From Branchinecta lynchi (taxonomy: Eukaryota; Arthropoda; Branchiopoda; Anostraca; Branchinectidae): a stretch of 64,000 bases of DNA. This document shows positions 20,640 to 32,095 of this stretch, piece by piece. Within the stretch, counting starts at the first letter, position 1, and every line of letters starts with the position of its first letter. The stretch is taken from contig JAKZAP010000003.1 of assembly GCA_023053575.1 (NCBI GenBank), positions 1,712,561-1,776,560 of the forward strand. Reading direction: 5' to 3'. The position numbers and the translations under genes are program-made. The notes under the pieces are model-generated. The model searched no databases, was not told the origin of the DNA, and was given only the letters and a program-made list of their open reading frames with translations.

Positions 20640-22788
20640 ATGGCACTTGCCCTTCGGCCAAGTGCCATATAGCGATCGCAATTTCTGTCCGTCCGTCGGT
20701 CTGTCCAGGTTTTGCTAGTTCGGGCACTTCCAGATAAGCTAGGACGATAAAACTTGGCAAGCGTATCAGGGACCCCAAATGATTAAGTTGGAAATAGTCA
20801 CTTCCCCGATCCGAGCACCGTGGAGGGAGGGGGAATCCGGAATCTTGAGGTATTTTTAACTTTTGAACGGGTGATCGGATCTCGATGAAACTTGATATTT
20901 GGAACGACCTCATGCCTCAGACGACCCACTTAAAATCCGGACCGGATCCGGTGACTTTTGGGGGGAGCTGGAGGGGGCAACCGGAAATCTTGGGAAACGC
21001 TATGAGTGGAGGGATCGAGATGAAACTTAGTGGGAAGACACCTAGCAAACACTAGATACATCATTGACATAAACGAGCCGATTCGGGCACTGTGGGGGGG
21101 AATGGAGGGAGGGGGAATCCGGAACCTTGAGGTATTTATAACTTTTGAACGGGTGATCGGATCTCGATGGAACTTGATATTTGGAAAGACCTCATGCCTC
21201 AGACGACGTACTTAAAATCCGGACCGGATCCGGTGACTTTTGGGGGGAGCTGGAGGGGGCAACCGGAAATCTTGTGAAACGCTATGAGTGGAGGGATCGA
21301 GATGAAACTTGGTGGGAAGACACCTAGCAAACACTAGATACATCATTGACATAACCGAGCCGATTCGGGCACTGTGGGGGGGAGTGGAGGGAGGGGAATC
21401 CGGAATCTTGAGGTATTTATAACTTTTGAACGGGTGATCGGATCTCGATGAAACTTGATATTTGGAACGACCTCGTGCCTCAGACGCCCACTTAAAATCC
21501 GGACCGGATCCGGTGACTTTTGGGGGGAGCTGGAGGGGGGCAACCGGAAATCTTGGGAAACGCTATGAGTGGAGGGATCGAGATGAAACTTGGTGGGAAG
21601 ACACCTAGCAAACACTAGATACATCATTGACATAACCGAGCCTATTCGGGTACTGTGGGGGGGAGTGGAGGGAGGGGGAATCCGGAATCTTGAGGTATTT
21701 ATAACTTTTGAACGGGTGATCGGATCTCGATGGAACTTGATATTGGGAAAGACCTCATGCCTCAGACGACCCACTTAAAATCCGAACCGGATCCGGTGAC
21801 TTTTGGGGGGAGCTGGAGGAGGCAACCGGAAATCTTGGGAAACGCTATGAATGGAGGGGTCGAGATGAAACTTGGTGGGAAGACGCCTAGTAAACACTAG
21901 ATACATCATTGACATGACCGAGCCGATTCGGGCACTGTCGGGGGAGTGGAGGGAGGGGAATCCGGAATCTTGAGGTATTTATAACTTTTGAACGGGTGAT
22001 CGGATCTCGATGAAACTTGATATTGGGAAAGACCTCATGCCTCAGACGACCCACTTACAATCCGGACCGGATCCGGTGACTTTTGGGGGGAGCTGGAGGG
22101 GGCAACCGAAATCTTGGGAAACGCTGTGATTGAGGGATCGAGATGAAACATGGTGTGAAGATACATCATTGACATAACCGAGCCAATTCGGGCACTGTGG
22201 GGGGAGTGGAGGGAGGGGTAATCCGGAATCTTGAGGTATTTATAACTTTTGAACGGGTGATCGGATCTCGATGGAACTTGATATTTGGAAAGGCCTCATG
22301 CCTCAGACGACCCACTTAAAATCCGGACCGGATCCGGTGACTTTTGGGGGAGCTGGAGGGGTTAACCGGAAATCTTGGGAAACGCTATGAGTGGAGGGAT
22401 CGAGATGAAACTTGGTGCGAAGACACCTAGCAAACAATAGATAAATCATTGACATGACCGAGCCGATTCGGGCACTGTTGGGGGAGTGGAGGGAGGGGGA
22501 ATCCGGAATCTTGAGGTATTTATAACTTTTGAACGGGTGACCGGATCTCGATGAAACTTGATATTTGGAAAGACCTCATGCCTCAGACGACCGACTTAAA
22601 ATCCGGACCGGATCCGGTGACTTTTGGGGAGAGCTGGAGGGGAGAACCGGAAATATTGGAAAACGCTATGAGTGGAGGGATCGAGATGAAACTTGGTGGG
22701 AAGACACCTAGCAAACACTAGATATATCATTGACATAACCGAGCCGTGCCTACTCGTAACAAGTGCCATATGAGCTCGTAGCTCTTGT
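20640..22788 (-). mobile_element. Family B tandem-core element with long array
   Basis: Left end: hairpin TGGCACTTGCCCTTCGG with CCAAGTGCCATA, then a GTCCGTCCGTCGGTCTGTCC microsatellite. Right end: AACAAGTGCCATATGAGCTC then GTAGCTCTTGTT. It lies inside a run of T in a LINE reverse transcriptase gene: the uninterrupted relatives read GGGTTTTTTTATGGAGTACC, here GGGTTTT, the element, then TTTTTACGGAGTACC. No transposase frame is encoded. Confidence 0.9.
20800..22740 (-). repeat. Array of about 285-bp tandem units inside family B
   Basis: About seven to eight units, each with GATACATCATTGACATAA, GATTCGGGCACTGTGGGG, GGGGAATCCGGAATCTTGAG, AACTTTTGAACGGGTGATCG, ATGAAACTTGATATTTGG, CCTCATGCCTCAGACGACCC, ATCCGGACCGGATCCGG and GATCGAGATGAAACTTGGTG. 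Units are nearly identical, indicating recent amplification or gene-conversion homogenisation. Each unit is itself two half-units, both containing GATC..GATGAAACTTG. Open frames through it on both strands are not genes. Confidence 0.9.
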
Positions 22789-22849
22789 TTTTACGGAGTA
22801 CCGCAAGGTACAATTTTAGGTCCTTCACTGTATCCAACATAGCATTTAA

Positions 22850-23227
22850 CACAAGGATGTGCATCCATGTGTTTAGTCGGCAGCTAGATATTTGTTTATC
22901 TATTGCGTGACTTTACTACCTTTACCTCGCGTGGAAGAGACAGTCGGCATATAAAGGCTGATCAGATCTACTGCATCTCGGGTAATTCATAACTGTATTT
23001 TCCGCGTTTTCTCACTGTATAGGCCTACACTATTTACGGTCTATTTCCTAACAGCCTCGCCGTCATTGTCAATAACTAAGACAGACTAAAACTACTTTAT
23101 TTAACTCTTCGCCACACAGTTTTCTTGCTCTCGCTGGATTTTTTTTTGTTGAAGTATAGACGAATTTGTATTTTAGTAAGAATTGGACACTATCTCAACC
23201 TGAATCTTCCATTCCTTTTCACTGGCA
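22850..23227. other. Unassigned stretch
   Basis: No gene is visible. It follows the truncated reverse transcriptase remnant and precedes a MITE. Confidence 0.3.
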
Positions 23228-23637
23228 CTGGTCTATTGTGGCTCAAAAAGAGTGTTTCCGCAGTCTTTTGTGCGGCTCACAAGCGTGTTTTCGCGACCAA
23301 AAAGATTTGTGTGGCTGCCGTTGTGGCTCGAATTCGACAAACAACTGCCGAGGTGATTGTCGATTTTGTGTCTCGAATCTGTCGTGGAATTCAAGTTTAG
23401 CAGCAAAATAATGTCAAAACAAAAAAATTAACTACTTTCACTAGCTTTTAGACATAAGGATCCTTTTTGTACAGGACGAAAGCCTGAAGATCGGTTTATT
23501 GAGATTTTACCTGAATTTTATTTTAATTTCCGACAATTGAAATTACCGCCCAAAATAGACGAAACGGCGTTTTCGCGAGTCTCAGCTTGTGGCTCGACTG
23601 TGTGGCCCACAATTGTGTCGCGGAAAAACGCCTTTAG
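23228..23637. mobile_element. MITE with AAAGGCGTTTTTC termini, copy 2
   Basis: Shares AAAGAGTGTTTCCGC, GTTTTCGCGACCAA, GTGGCTCGAATTC, ACAAACAACT and the right terminus GTGTCGCGGAAAAACGCC with the copies at 13209..13705 and 45712..46212. The left terminus is missing. The small open frames at 23125..23411 come from this element. Confidence 0.7.
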
Positions 23638-23796
23638 TTTATTTGGAAATCTTACCGAAGGTTTTCTTCTTTGAAGTCTCTTGTGAGGCCGCAAGTCGCG
23701 GCTTGTTGTTACAAGCTTCTGTCCGAAGAAACGTTCATGGTTAAGGAGTGTAAGCGCTTCTTTCCTGAAGGAAATAGCTGGTGAATTCAGACAGAA

Positions 23797-23916
23797 CTTT
23801 TATCCTGCGGGATGGTTTTAAATAAGGCAATAAAAACACAAATTACCAGATGGTGTCGTGCTTGTGAGGGATCTCAGTATAAAGTAAATGTTCACAGAAA
23901 GCGTTTAGTGATTATT
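23797..23916 (+). pseudogene. Possible Ty3/gypsy integrase zinc-finger remnant
   Basis: One frame reads GMVLNKAIKTQITRWCRACE and goes on to SQYKVNVHRK. The pattern of G-M, a tryptophan, C-x2-C and a following basic K..H resembles the second half of the H2C2 zinc-binding region of Ty3/gypsy-type integrases (typically W-x-G-M then W-x-x-x-C-x2-C-Q..K). Only about 40 residues are visible and the upstream histidines cannot be placed, so this is a weak call. Confidence 0.35.
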
Positions 23917-24546
23917 TGTTGTCATTCAACCTCTGATAGTAGGGTTGAGTAGGCCGTATGTAACCAACAAGTAACTCTGGAAACTTCCTTGAGAAAAAGA
24001 AGTAGCTTCTACTGTCAGTTAGTGTCTTCCCAAGTAACAGTTTGTCTTTTTTAGCTGGTCAGCGACATTGATATCCACATCGTACATCAAACTGTGAATG
24101 GGAAGCTTGTGAGAAAGCTCCGAAACCTGTGAACTTCTTCTAACACAAAGACTGGACTTGTTAGTAAAAGTGTCAAGTGTCAAGCTGGAGAATTCAGTGT
24201 GTGAGCAGATGTTTATCAGAGCACAAAGGGCACGGAAGTTTGTTCTTATTTGCTTTACAGAGGCTTTGGAAATCTGAAAATTGTTTAAAGCCATCTATCG
24301 TGATAAGCGACGCCCGAATTTACCGGAACTGAGCTTTTATGTGAAGGAGGCTTCATTATCAGTGATTAGTGAATTAGAGAATTTTCATGAATCGGAAATG
24401 TTTTGACGAATAGGAAAGCGTTAAGGAGTTTCATTATTTGTTTCGCTGGTGCTTCCGTGTGGAAAGAGTTATGAAGAATAGAGAAGCCTTGAGGGAGCTA
24501 AGGTTACTTGTTTCATTAGTGCTTTTTGACTTGACTATTCTTGTTA

Positions 24547-25170
24547 GGGCACTTGCGGACTTCGACAAATGCTAAATAAATCGATGATGTCTGTCGGTCT
24601 GTCTCCATCCGTCATCCGATCCATATCCGATCATGTTTGGGGGGGGGGGGGGGGGTAAGGTCTGCCACATGGGTAAAAAAACATACGGATAGAAGATAGG
24701 GATGAAACTTGTATGGCCTAGATGATCGATTTTTGGGTCACGGCCGGATCCGAGTTTGGTGGGGGTGTAGTCTAAGAGGGATACAATAAGTGCTCCTATT
24801 TGAATAAAATTTGGTGAGTGGTAGAAGCAAATTCTCTAGATGTGACAGTCACTTGTCTAAACTGTCTCCGACCACGTCGGGAAGTTGGAGGGGGAGTCCC
24901 GAAAATTTGCTAAACACGTTGGGATGGAACTTGGAGATTATAGTGGTCATATGGACTAGGTATGTCATTCCGATGTTCAGACTATGTCTGAACTCGATGG
25001 GAGGACTTGCAGACCGGAAGTGTTCTGATTTCAGTAAAACTTGATGGGTGGGAAGAGCAAATGCCCTGGATCTGATGTCTGGATGTCCGATTCGCTCAGT
25101 TGAAAGGGGGCTTATTTGACGCGTAAGGATCAAACCAGATGAGCTTTCTGTGATTCTAACATAGCAACGT
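24547..25170. mobile_element. Old, diverged family B-like element
   Basis: Starts near GGGCACTTGCGGACTTC, then GTCTGTCGGTCTGTCTCC, a run of about 18 G (near 24640), GGGATGAAACTTGTATGG, GGGTCACGGCCGGATCCG and further ATGGAACTTGG/AAAACTTGATGGG half-units. The order of features is that of family B, but sequence is strongly diverged and the far end is not recognisable. Confidence 0.55.
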
Positions 25171-25564
25171 CCGTGTCATGCCAGATCGTAGCCCCTGTTT
25201 CTTCAGCGAGGCTTATTGACTAGTTCGAGGTAGGCCCAGTTTAAATTTTGTAACGTGTTTGATATTAAAAGCTTATCCGAAACTATATGTTTATATGATA
25301 GGAAACTCGTGAAAGCACTAGGCTGCATTTTTTTTTACTCGGCTACTCGACGAGAGGACTTTTAAGCGTAGAAAAGGTATTCGAGTGCCAAATAAGCTGC
25401 TATATAGTTGTCTCGCAGTTCTTCGAGCATTTCTCTGTGGATTCAAGGATTTTCAGTTGGGTTCTCGCCGTCTGTAAGCTCTTGTACTGATTTTAAAGTG
25501 CCACTGGTACTAAGAATGATCAAGGTAAAACTTTTGTTTGTGAAGACTTTACGTTATCGGCGTT

Positions 25565-26900
25565 TACACATACAACAAGACCATAGGTTTCGATGGGACC
25601 CGAACGGGGAATATTTGTTCATCTTTCTAGGACAGACAATCGAGTATTGCAGAGGTTCGTTCTTTACCAGCCCCCAGACAGATCTCGTAATCTTCGTAAT
25701 AGACCATTAATCAGATCCACAACACTAAAAAGTTTCTCGGAATAAGGATGCAGTTTTTTTTACTAGGATTAATCTTATCTCTTTTGGGAATTAATCCGAA
25801 TTAGGGATAATCTTATCTCAATAAAGATAAGGTTAATCCCAGTAGCAAACACTGCAAGATTTTTTTTGACAGTGAAGGTAAGGCTTTTTAGCGAAAAGAA
25901 TATAAAAAATCAGGTTCATTCTTAAACATTCAAGATCCCGACTTGACTATCAGCCTGAGGAGAGAAGAAATAGTATTTCTCGGTAAACTGTGTCTTTTTT
26001 GGTTTGACTGGAATCCAGTAAAACTATCTGTCCAGTGAGAAAGTGAAGTTCATGTATGGATTCATTATGTCTTCTTACCTCCTATGCCGAACCTCAATTC
26101 AAATCAGAAAAAAAGAAATCCACAAACTTTCGCTTGTTCCCGGATTCAAGACGAACTATTTTTCTGGTGAGAAAAAGAAGTTCAGTTGAGGATTCAGCGT
26201 GTCTCCTTACCCTTAACTTGACTGTCGCATTAACTTGAACAAATATTTTGTTCATCTCTTAAAGGACCCATCTCGCTTATTCTGCCTTTTATAATATATC
26301 TAGCTCCCTTGTGGAATTTTAAGCTTCTAAAATTCCGACCTTTCTTCATTATTTCGTTACGTGCCTACGACTTTTTAACGCTTTTTCGGCCGTGCCGAAT
26401 TTTGCTCGTCACACAACGTGAAGCTTGCCGGAATCTTCAACGTCCAATCAGAATCTGTCACACATAATGATATGGGAATCTTCTGTTTTTTACTTCTTTT
26501 GTTTGCTAGTTTTCCCACTTAATCACGGTACGTTTAGTTTTCAAATGTTTTGTGCCCAACCACCGCGTCGGTGAGCAGGAGTGCTGGATAGAGTCGACAA
26601 GCGCTATCAAGAAAATCGCTTATTTTTGGTGGAAAGTAATTGTATTTTCGGGAAACACTTTTCCTGACCTATTCCACAATGGGAATATCATTTCTAGTAA
26701 GACTTGTGCTTTAATGCCGAAACCCCTTCGCCACCCCAAAATATATGGTTCCGGGCCCATCTGTGAACTTAGACTGTACGTTTGACCCTACGAATACTCA
26801 CACCAAGTTTGAACAAAATCTCTCAATCTCTTCAAGAGTTATCGTCGTGATAGACGGGCAACTTTTAAAAGTCATAGGTCACTTAAGTTAACGAAGTGAG
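25565..26900 (-). mobile_element. Old, diverged family A element
   Basis: It starts with ACAAGACCATAGGTTTCGATGG and ends with GGCCCATCTGTGAACTT, CTCACACCAAGTTTGAAC, CTCTTCAAGAGTTATCGTCG and AACTTTTAAAAGTCATAGGTC, which are the ends of family A on the - strand. Core units between them are eroded (GTGAGAAAGTGAAGTTCATG, CGGATTCAAGACGAACTA). It borders the segmental duplication that starts about 26870. Confidence 0.6.
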
Positions 26901-28439
26901 GGAAACCTCTGGAACTCGCACTCTGAAAATTGGGGGAAGGGGGGATAGCCTAATTTATCGGTTAGGAACATAGATTCTCTAATCGGTCTTGTTGGCTTGC
27001 GATCTGTCTGCTCACATACTGGACGACTTTTTAGCGCGAGACTCTTTCATGACAGGTTCGTGTTCTTGCCTCGACCAAAGAGGCTGATGGTTACATTTTA
27101 GCAATGAAAGTCTTTCATCAATAAACTAAAGGAGCTATGATTTTTGGTCATGTAAGCTATCCTAGACCTCCAATAGATATTTTTTTCAGTTTTAGGCTTC
27201 GCCCCCCCCCCCACACCCTTCGTGGAACACGTTTTGTGATTTCGGCGTAAAAAAGTCGCTAGATGGCTCTTGAAGGCGTACTCAGATACCAAGAACTGTC
27301 AAACTGAAACAGGAAAGCCATACAAAATAATGTTTATGTGACTGCCATTGTACTGTTTGTAAGGTTAGATACCAGCCAGTTTCAAGGCTTACTTGCTGAA
27401 GGAAATCAGTTTATTTCGAATCGTTAGCGCCACCTATATTCATTTCTTTCATGTCAAAGACTAACCTATAGATGGCCCTAATTTGTCTCGCTCACTTCAG
27501 CCCAGGCCTCACCTTTCAGACGTCCCAGGCTTCCGCATAGTGAATTTTCATGAAATGATGACAGCTGATTTTGTTATTCTTTAACCTTTCCTAGATTCCC
27601 TTTCCCAGTTCAAACATCTCCTACAAATTACATCCCAGCCCAACTGTCAATCACTTTCCCGTTTCTTCCTACATCTGCATATTTGTTGTCTCTCGAACCG
27701 GTTGCCTCTCTGGTACCTTCCAGACATCCGGAATCTGGGGTGTCCAACACCCCGGATTTCCAGACGTTTTTGACCTGGCTTCACCTTTCAGATCCGTCTT
27801 GACGAACGGCTTTCTGGTATCCGGAAGAAAAATCTGGAAGATGAAGCCTAGACTTTTAGCAAACTTGACATTTGCTGATACTGAGAAAAAAAGGGTGAAG
27901 TCGGTTTCTTCCCTTTTATTGTGGGTTTTTCCACAATTTTTATCCTCAGTCCTTCGTCAGTAGGACCTGTCGCCATGCGATACGTTTTCTCTCCTGCTAG
28001 CAGTTCAAACGCAGATTCGCACAGCAAACTTACTAAGCATCAGTTTCAGGAAGCCGAACTACGAAAGAGAGACTCGCAGGAATAACTTTTATTGTACATA
28101 ATCTTGACTTGAAAATTGCTCTGGAGAATCAGAACCTGAAAACACAGGGATGCACGTTTCCGGTTGGGAGTGTTAATCAATAACATACAGCAACACCGCT
28201 CAACGTGAACTATCAGTAGGGGACAATTATTAGTATGAATATACTGCAGGACAGAACACTTTCACCTCTAAGGATCACAAAGGTATCAGAGAGAGTAGAT
28301 GACGCAGATAGTAAGAATTTGGTGGCTCTCCTTTGGATCTGGTCATGGCTCCTATATCGTAATTGTAGTAAGTTCTGACTGTACAGCTTGGCCATATAAA
28401 TAGTCGGACGAAGCAGCGGCTTGAATATCAGCAGGAACA

Positions 28440-28800
28440 AACCCTCTTGCTTGAATGTAAAGTTTCTTTGATCATATGCCTGCCAAGGATTTTCAAACGC
28501 AACAATGCCTCACTAATCATGTCAAAATTGTTCCATAATCACACGACAACCGTAGACCGTGGCGATTTGACGGCTGATTTTGTCAATGCTCTACCAATAT
28601 TCGGAGGAAAAACGGCTACTTTGAAAACTAGGCAGCGACCGTTTTCAGTCCTACGTCCGTGGAATCCAGAAGAAGCAAGGCACTGAACACAGTTTACAAA
28701 TTGCAGATTCTTTCCTGGAAGCTGATTAATTCTCTTGTATCACGCTTGTCCACCTGAAAAAGAAGGAGGGTTAGTTTAAATATTCTCTCAAATGAGCATC
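28440..28800 (+). pseudogene. Possible LINE C-terminal remnant (also at 34200..34550)
   Basis: The frame around 28560..28686 contains LPIFGGKTATLKTRQRPFSV then LRPWNP, and the sister copy reads RHRLFSVLRLWNP followed downstream by HLKKKEGQFKNIL. The FSV..WN..FK order resembles the C-terminal tail of CR1-like LINE polyproteins. Both copies are frameshifted. Similarity is short and the call is tentative. Confidence 0.35.
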
Positions 28801-29240
28801 ACAACCTTACCGGGCGAGAGGAGTGATAAGTTATGCATTCCCCAATAACGAACCGCTGGATCTTACTGGGAGACTTAGCATTTCGGATTTGTCTATGAAC
28901 ATTGATAGCTTTTTTCGTGGTAGATAAATCGTGATCAATTTACGAAAAGAACAATGCTGCTTCTAGCTGTTATCCAACGTACTGCAGGACAACTGTGTAA
29001 CAGGTCTTGCCGGTCTATCCAGTAGAACTATAATGGTGACAAGACTCGGGGTAGTGGCCTAGAAAAGAGCGAACCGCGACAGACGTAAGAATTAGTGAAA
29101 TACCGCAGGGTGGGTATGAACTACGGTAAGAAAGGGGATCCACGACTCGGCTTTCTTTTACCTACAAGTTAAACGAAGACGGAAAATAATAGCTGTATAA
29201 ATAAAGTTGTGGAGGTCTGAATCAGCATGACAGTAAACTA

Positions 29241-30710
29241 AACAAGACCAAAGGTGTCGATGGGATCCCAAAAATCTAATATTTGATTCAGACAATCGAG
29301 TCTTGTCTTCGCCAGATCCAGTCTTGGACAGGCTAATCATCAGAGAAAACCAAGTTCAGATATACCTCTATAAGCCATATCTATTTTGACGATACTGACC
29401 GAGACTTCCTGCCGATTTCCGAGCGAACTACTAGTCCAGCAAAAAAAAAAAAACAGAAACAAAACCAGCGTATCTCCTTATCCCTATAAAGAACATCTAA
29501 TCAACTTTGAATAAAAGTTTGACTGAAAAAAAATCCGGTTACAACGGATTCCGGAATAATTGTATGTGCGGGTAAAAAAACATTGTCATATACCGACTCA
29601 GCGTCTCTTCTTACCCCTAAATATATAATCTAATCAGCTTCAGATAAAGCTTTTACTTTTAACAAATTTTCCGGTTTTGGCCGGATTCCGGGCGAACTTG
29701 TTCTCCAGCGAGAAAATGATTTTAACCATCGTGTTCGGCATGTCTTTTTACCCATAAATAAAAGATTTAATCAACTTCAAATTAAACTTTTACTGTTAAC
29801 CAACTTTCCGGTATTCGCCGGATTCCGGGCGAACTACATGTCCGGGTAGAAAATTGTTTTCACATAAGTGTTCAGCATGTCTTCTTGCCCTAAACCGAAC
29901 ATCTAATCAACTCGAAATAAAACTTAGAATTTTAACAAACTTTCCGGTTTCGGCCGGATTTCTGGCGAACTACTTGTCCGTCGAGAAAATGGTTTTCACC
30001 ATCGTCTTCAGCATGTCTTCCTACCCCTAAATCGAATCAACTTCAAATAAAACTTTTACTTTTAACAAACTTTCCGGTTTTGGCCGGATTCCGGACGAAC
30101 TACTTGTCCGATGACAAAATGGTTTTCACCATCGTCTTCAGCATGTCTTCCTACCCCTAAATCGAACATTTAATCAACTTCAAATAAAACTTTTACTTTT
30201 AACAAACTTTCCGGTTTTGGCCGGATTCCAGACGAACTACTCGTCCGATGACAAAATGGTTTTTACCATCGCCTTCAGCATGTCTTCCTACCCCTAAATC
30301 GAACATCTAATCAACTTCAAATAAAACTTTTACTTTTAACAAACTTTCCGGTTTTGGCCGGATTCCGGACGAACTACTCGTCCGATGACAAAATGTTTTT
30401 GTCATCGGATTTTCACAAGATTTTCACCATCGTGCTCAGCATGTCTTCTTACCCCATAATCGACTATCACATTAGCTGTTTCAAAATATTTTGTTTGCCC
30501 CTTAATTTAAACCCCCTCCCCCACCCCTAAATGTCGGGCTACAAAGCCCATCTACGAACTCGACTGGTCCGACGACCCAACGAATCCTCACACCAAGTTT
30601 CATCAAAATATCTCATTCCCTTCGAGAGTTATCGTGATTACAGACGGACAGACGGACAACTTTTGCGATGTCATAGGTATCCCTCCACTTACGTTTTGGG
30701 ATCCCAAAAA
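29241..30710 (-). mobile_element. Family A tandem-core element, complete inverted copy
   Basis: AACAAGACCAAAGGTGTCGA and GGGATCCCAAAAA at one end; the GACAGACGGACAG microsatellite and GTTTTGGGATCCCAAAAA at the other. About seven core units with TTTCCGGTTTTGGCCGGATT lie between. The segmental duplicate at 34930..34960 is an empty site (CAGTAAACTGAAAAAGC). Here GTAAACTAA occurs on both sides (29233..29241 and about 30717..30725), which looks like a 9-bp duplication, in contrast to the copy at 9907. Confidence 0.85.
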
Positions 30711-31161
30711 CGTAAACGTAAACTAAAAAACGTACCCCTTTCTGGGACGACCCAATCACAGAGAATATAGAGGCTTTTCCACATTTCGAGCAACGCTTCA
30801 TAAGCATCCCTCATCATACAAGGCGGCTTGACCAATGCAAGATAAGTTAGCTACCTTGTGTCATGTTTAATCTCAACTTATCGGGGACCGTCATACGTTA
30901 TATTATAGCTTGCTATTTGGATAGGCTAGGTTTGCTATTATAGTTAGTTAAGCAAACATCATGAGCATAAGGCACTAATTTAGATAGTAGTAACAAATTT
31001 ATGATGTATTTAAAGGAAACGTCGTACTTATGATAGCAATACATTCTACTTCAGTAGTATTTCCATCCATTCTCATTCCCGAGATTCTTCACTTCGTAAG
31101 TGTATCTATCTCCTTTGTTGGCAATACAGTGATTATTACGCTTGCTATGCTTGTTTTCTTT

Positions 31162-31475
31162 GAGCGTGTTCCACGCTTCTAATAATAGTAACTATTAGTT
31201 ACTCTTTTCGTTCTAACCTCGTGAAAAGTTACTACGCTGACCGTTCCAACTTTCTCGAAATAGTAACTGATTGTAACTATTTGCTTACCACGCTTGGGGG
31301 CGTAGCCTGCGTAGCACACGTGGTAACTGCGAATATCTGTCACCTGATTTGCCTGATTAGCCAGTCTCATGATATTTTGCCGAAAATATAAAAATACGTT
31401 TCAGCCTTGACGCCAAAAAGCCAAAATTCGTGACGTCATGCGTAGTAACTAAAATAAGTGGTCTGGAACACGCTC
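31162..31475. mobile_element. MITE with GAGCGTGTTCCA termini, intact copy
   Basis: A 314-bp element with inverted ends GAGCGTGTTCCACGC and GTCTGGAACACGCTC, flanked by TTT on both sides. The interior carries AGTAACTATTAGTTACT. The duplicated region at 35340..35355 lacks it and reads TTTTTTCTCTTTACGTGACG, so this is a clean empty site with a probable 3-bp TTT duplication. Other copies: 14838..15519, 47590..48730, 55547..56225. Confidence 0.85.
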
Positions 31476-31730
31476 TTTATGTGACGTATCATGCTCCCGT
31501 TCATTGTTTCCGAGGAGCATAATCATCCGGAGACCTGCTGTGCAAATTTTACCAAGGTTGTCATACCTGGCAACGATCATGGAAAGCGGCTGAAAAAAAA
31601 AGACTGGAAAAAAACAAGGAACAATGTTTGCTCATGGCAAGAATGCCAACTGTGGTACAAGTGAACTGATTCCGAAATGCCATATGGCAAAAGTCTTGGA
31701 AAGGCCAGACAAAACAAAAGAAAAATTGAA

Positions 31731-31995
31731 TTAGTTTGTCGGTAGGAGCCCCATATCGGGATAGAAGCTTACCCGATCGAAGGCACATGTTACAGAACTT
31801 TTAATGTTTCTCCGACAAATCTCAACAAGCGAGAGATCATCCGCGTAATTCCACAGGTCGGAAAATGAACTCCTTGCCAGGAGGAGAAACAGTGAAGGAC
31901 CTAAAATTGTACCTTGCGGTACTCCATAAAAAAACCCGGGAGACATTCGGAATAGATTGATTTATATTTAGCAGTTGCGTCCTATCTGATATAGC
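31731..31995 (-). pseudogene. LINE reverse transcriptase fragment cut by the assembly gap
   Basis: On the - strand the frame reads YGVPQGTILGPSLFLLL, then NYADDLSLVEI and GLLPTN. These are the reverse transcriptase motifs PQG..LGP and YADD of non-LTR retrotransposons. About 70 residues of the palm are present, without stop until 31731. The upstream part would lie in the N gap. Sister fragments are at 20425..20639 with 22789..22850 and at 37140..37570. Confidence 0.75.
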
Positions 31996-32095
31996 NNNNN
32001 NNNNNNNNNNNNNNNNNNNNNNNNNNNNNNNNNNNNNNNNNNNNNNNNNNNNNNNNNNNNNNNNNNNNNNNNNNNNNNNNNNNNNNNNNNNNNNN
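31996..32095. other. Assembly gap (100 N)
   Basis: Exactly 100 N. It lies between the two copies of a direct duplication and at the edge of a LINE fragment, so order and spacing across it may be wrong. Confidence 0.99.

Larger units (their letters stand above)
26870..31560. repeat. Direct segmental duplication, copy 1
   Basis: Matches 32096..35460 in the same orientation over its whole length, for example GTCTTGTGGGCTGTCC-like sequence at 27160/32395, CCTCCAATAGATA, GAGGTCTGAA, GACGACCCAATCACAGA and GTTGTCAT..GGCAA at the ends. It is longer because it contains a family A element (29241..30710) and a MITE (31162..31475) that the other copy lacks, so both inserted after the duplication or were lost from copy 2. 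Most of it is non-coding. Confidence 0.75.

Noticed and set aside
21343..21774. 143-codon frame with repeated KFH.DP and SRFRIP peptides
   Set aside because: It is a translation of the tandem units of family B. The repetition is in DNA; unit lengths do not keep one frame across the array.
20800..22740. CRISPR-like repeat array
   Set aside because: Units are about 285 bp and nearly identical throughout, with no short repeat plus unique spacer pattern, and the window is eukaryotic.
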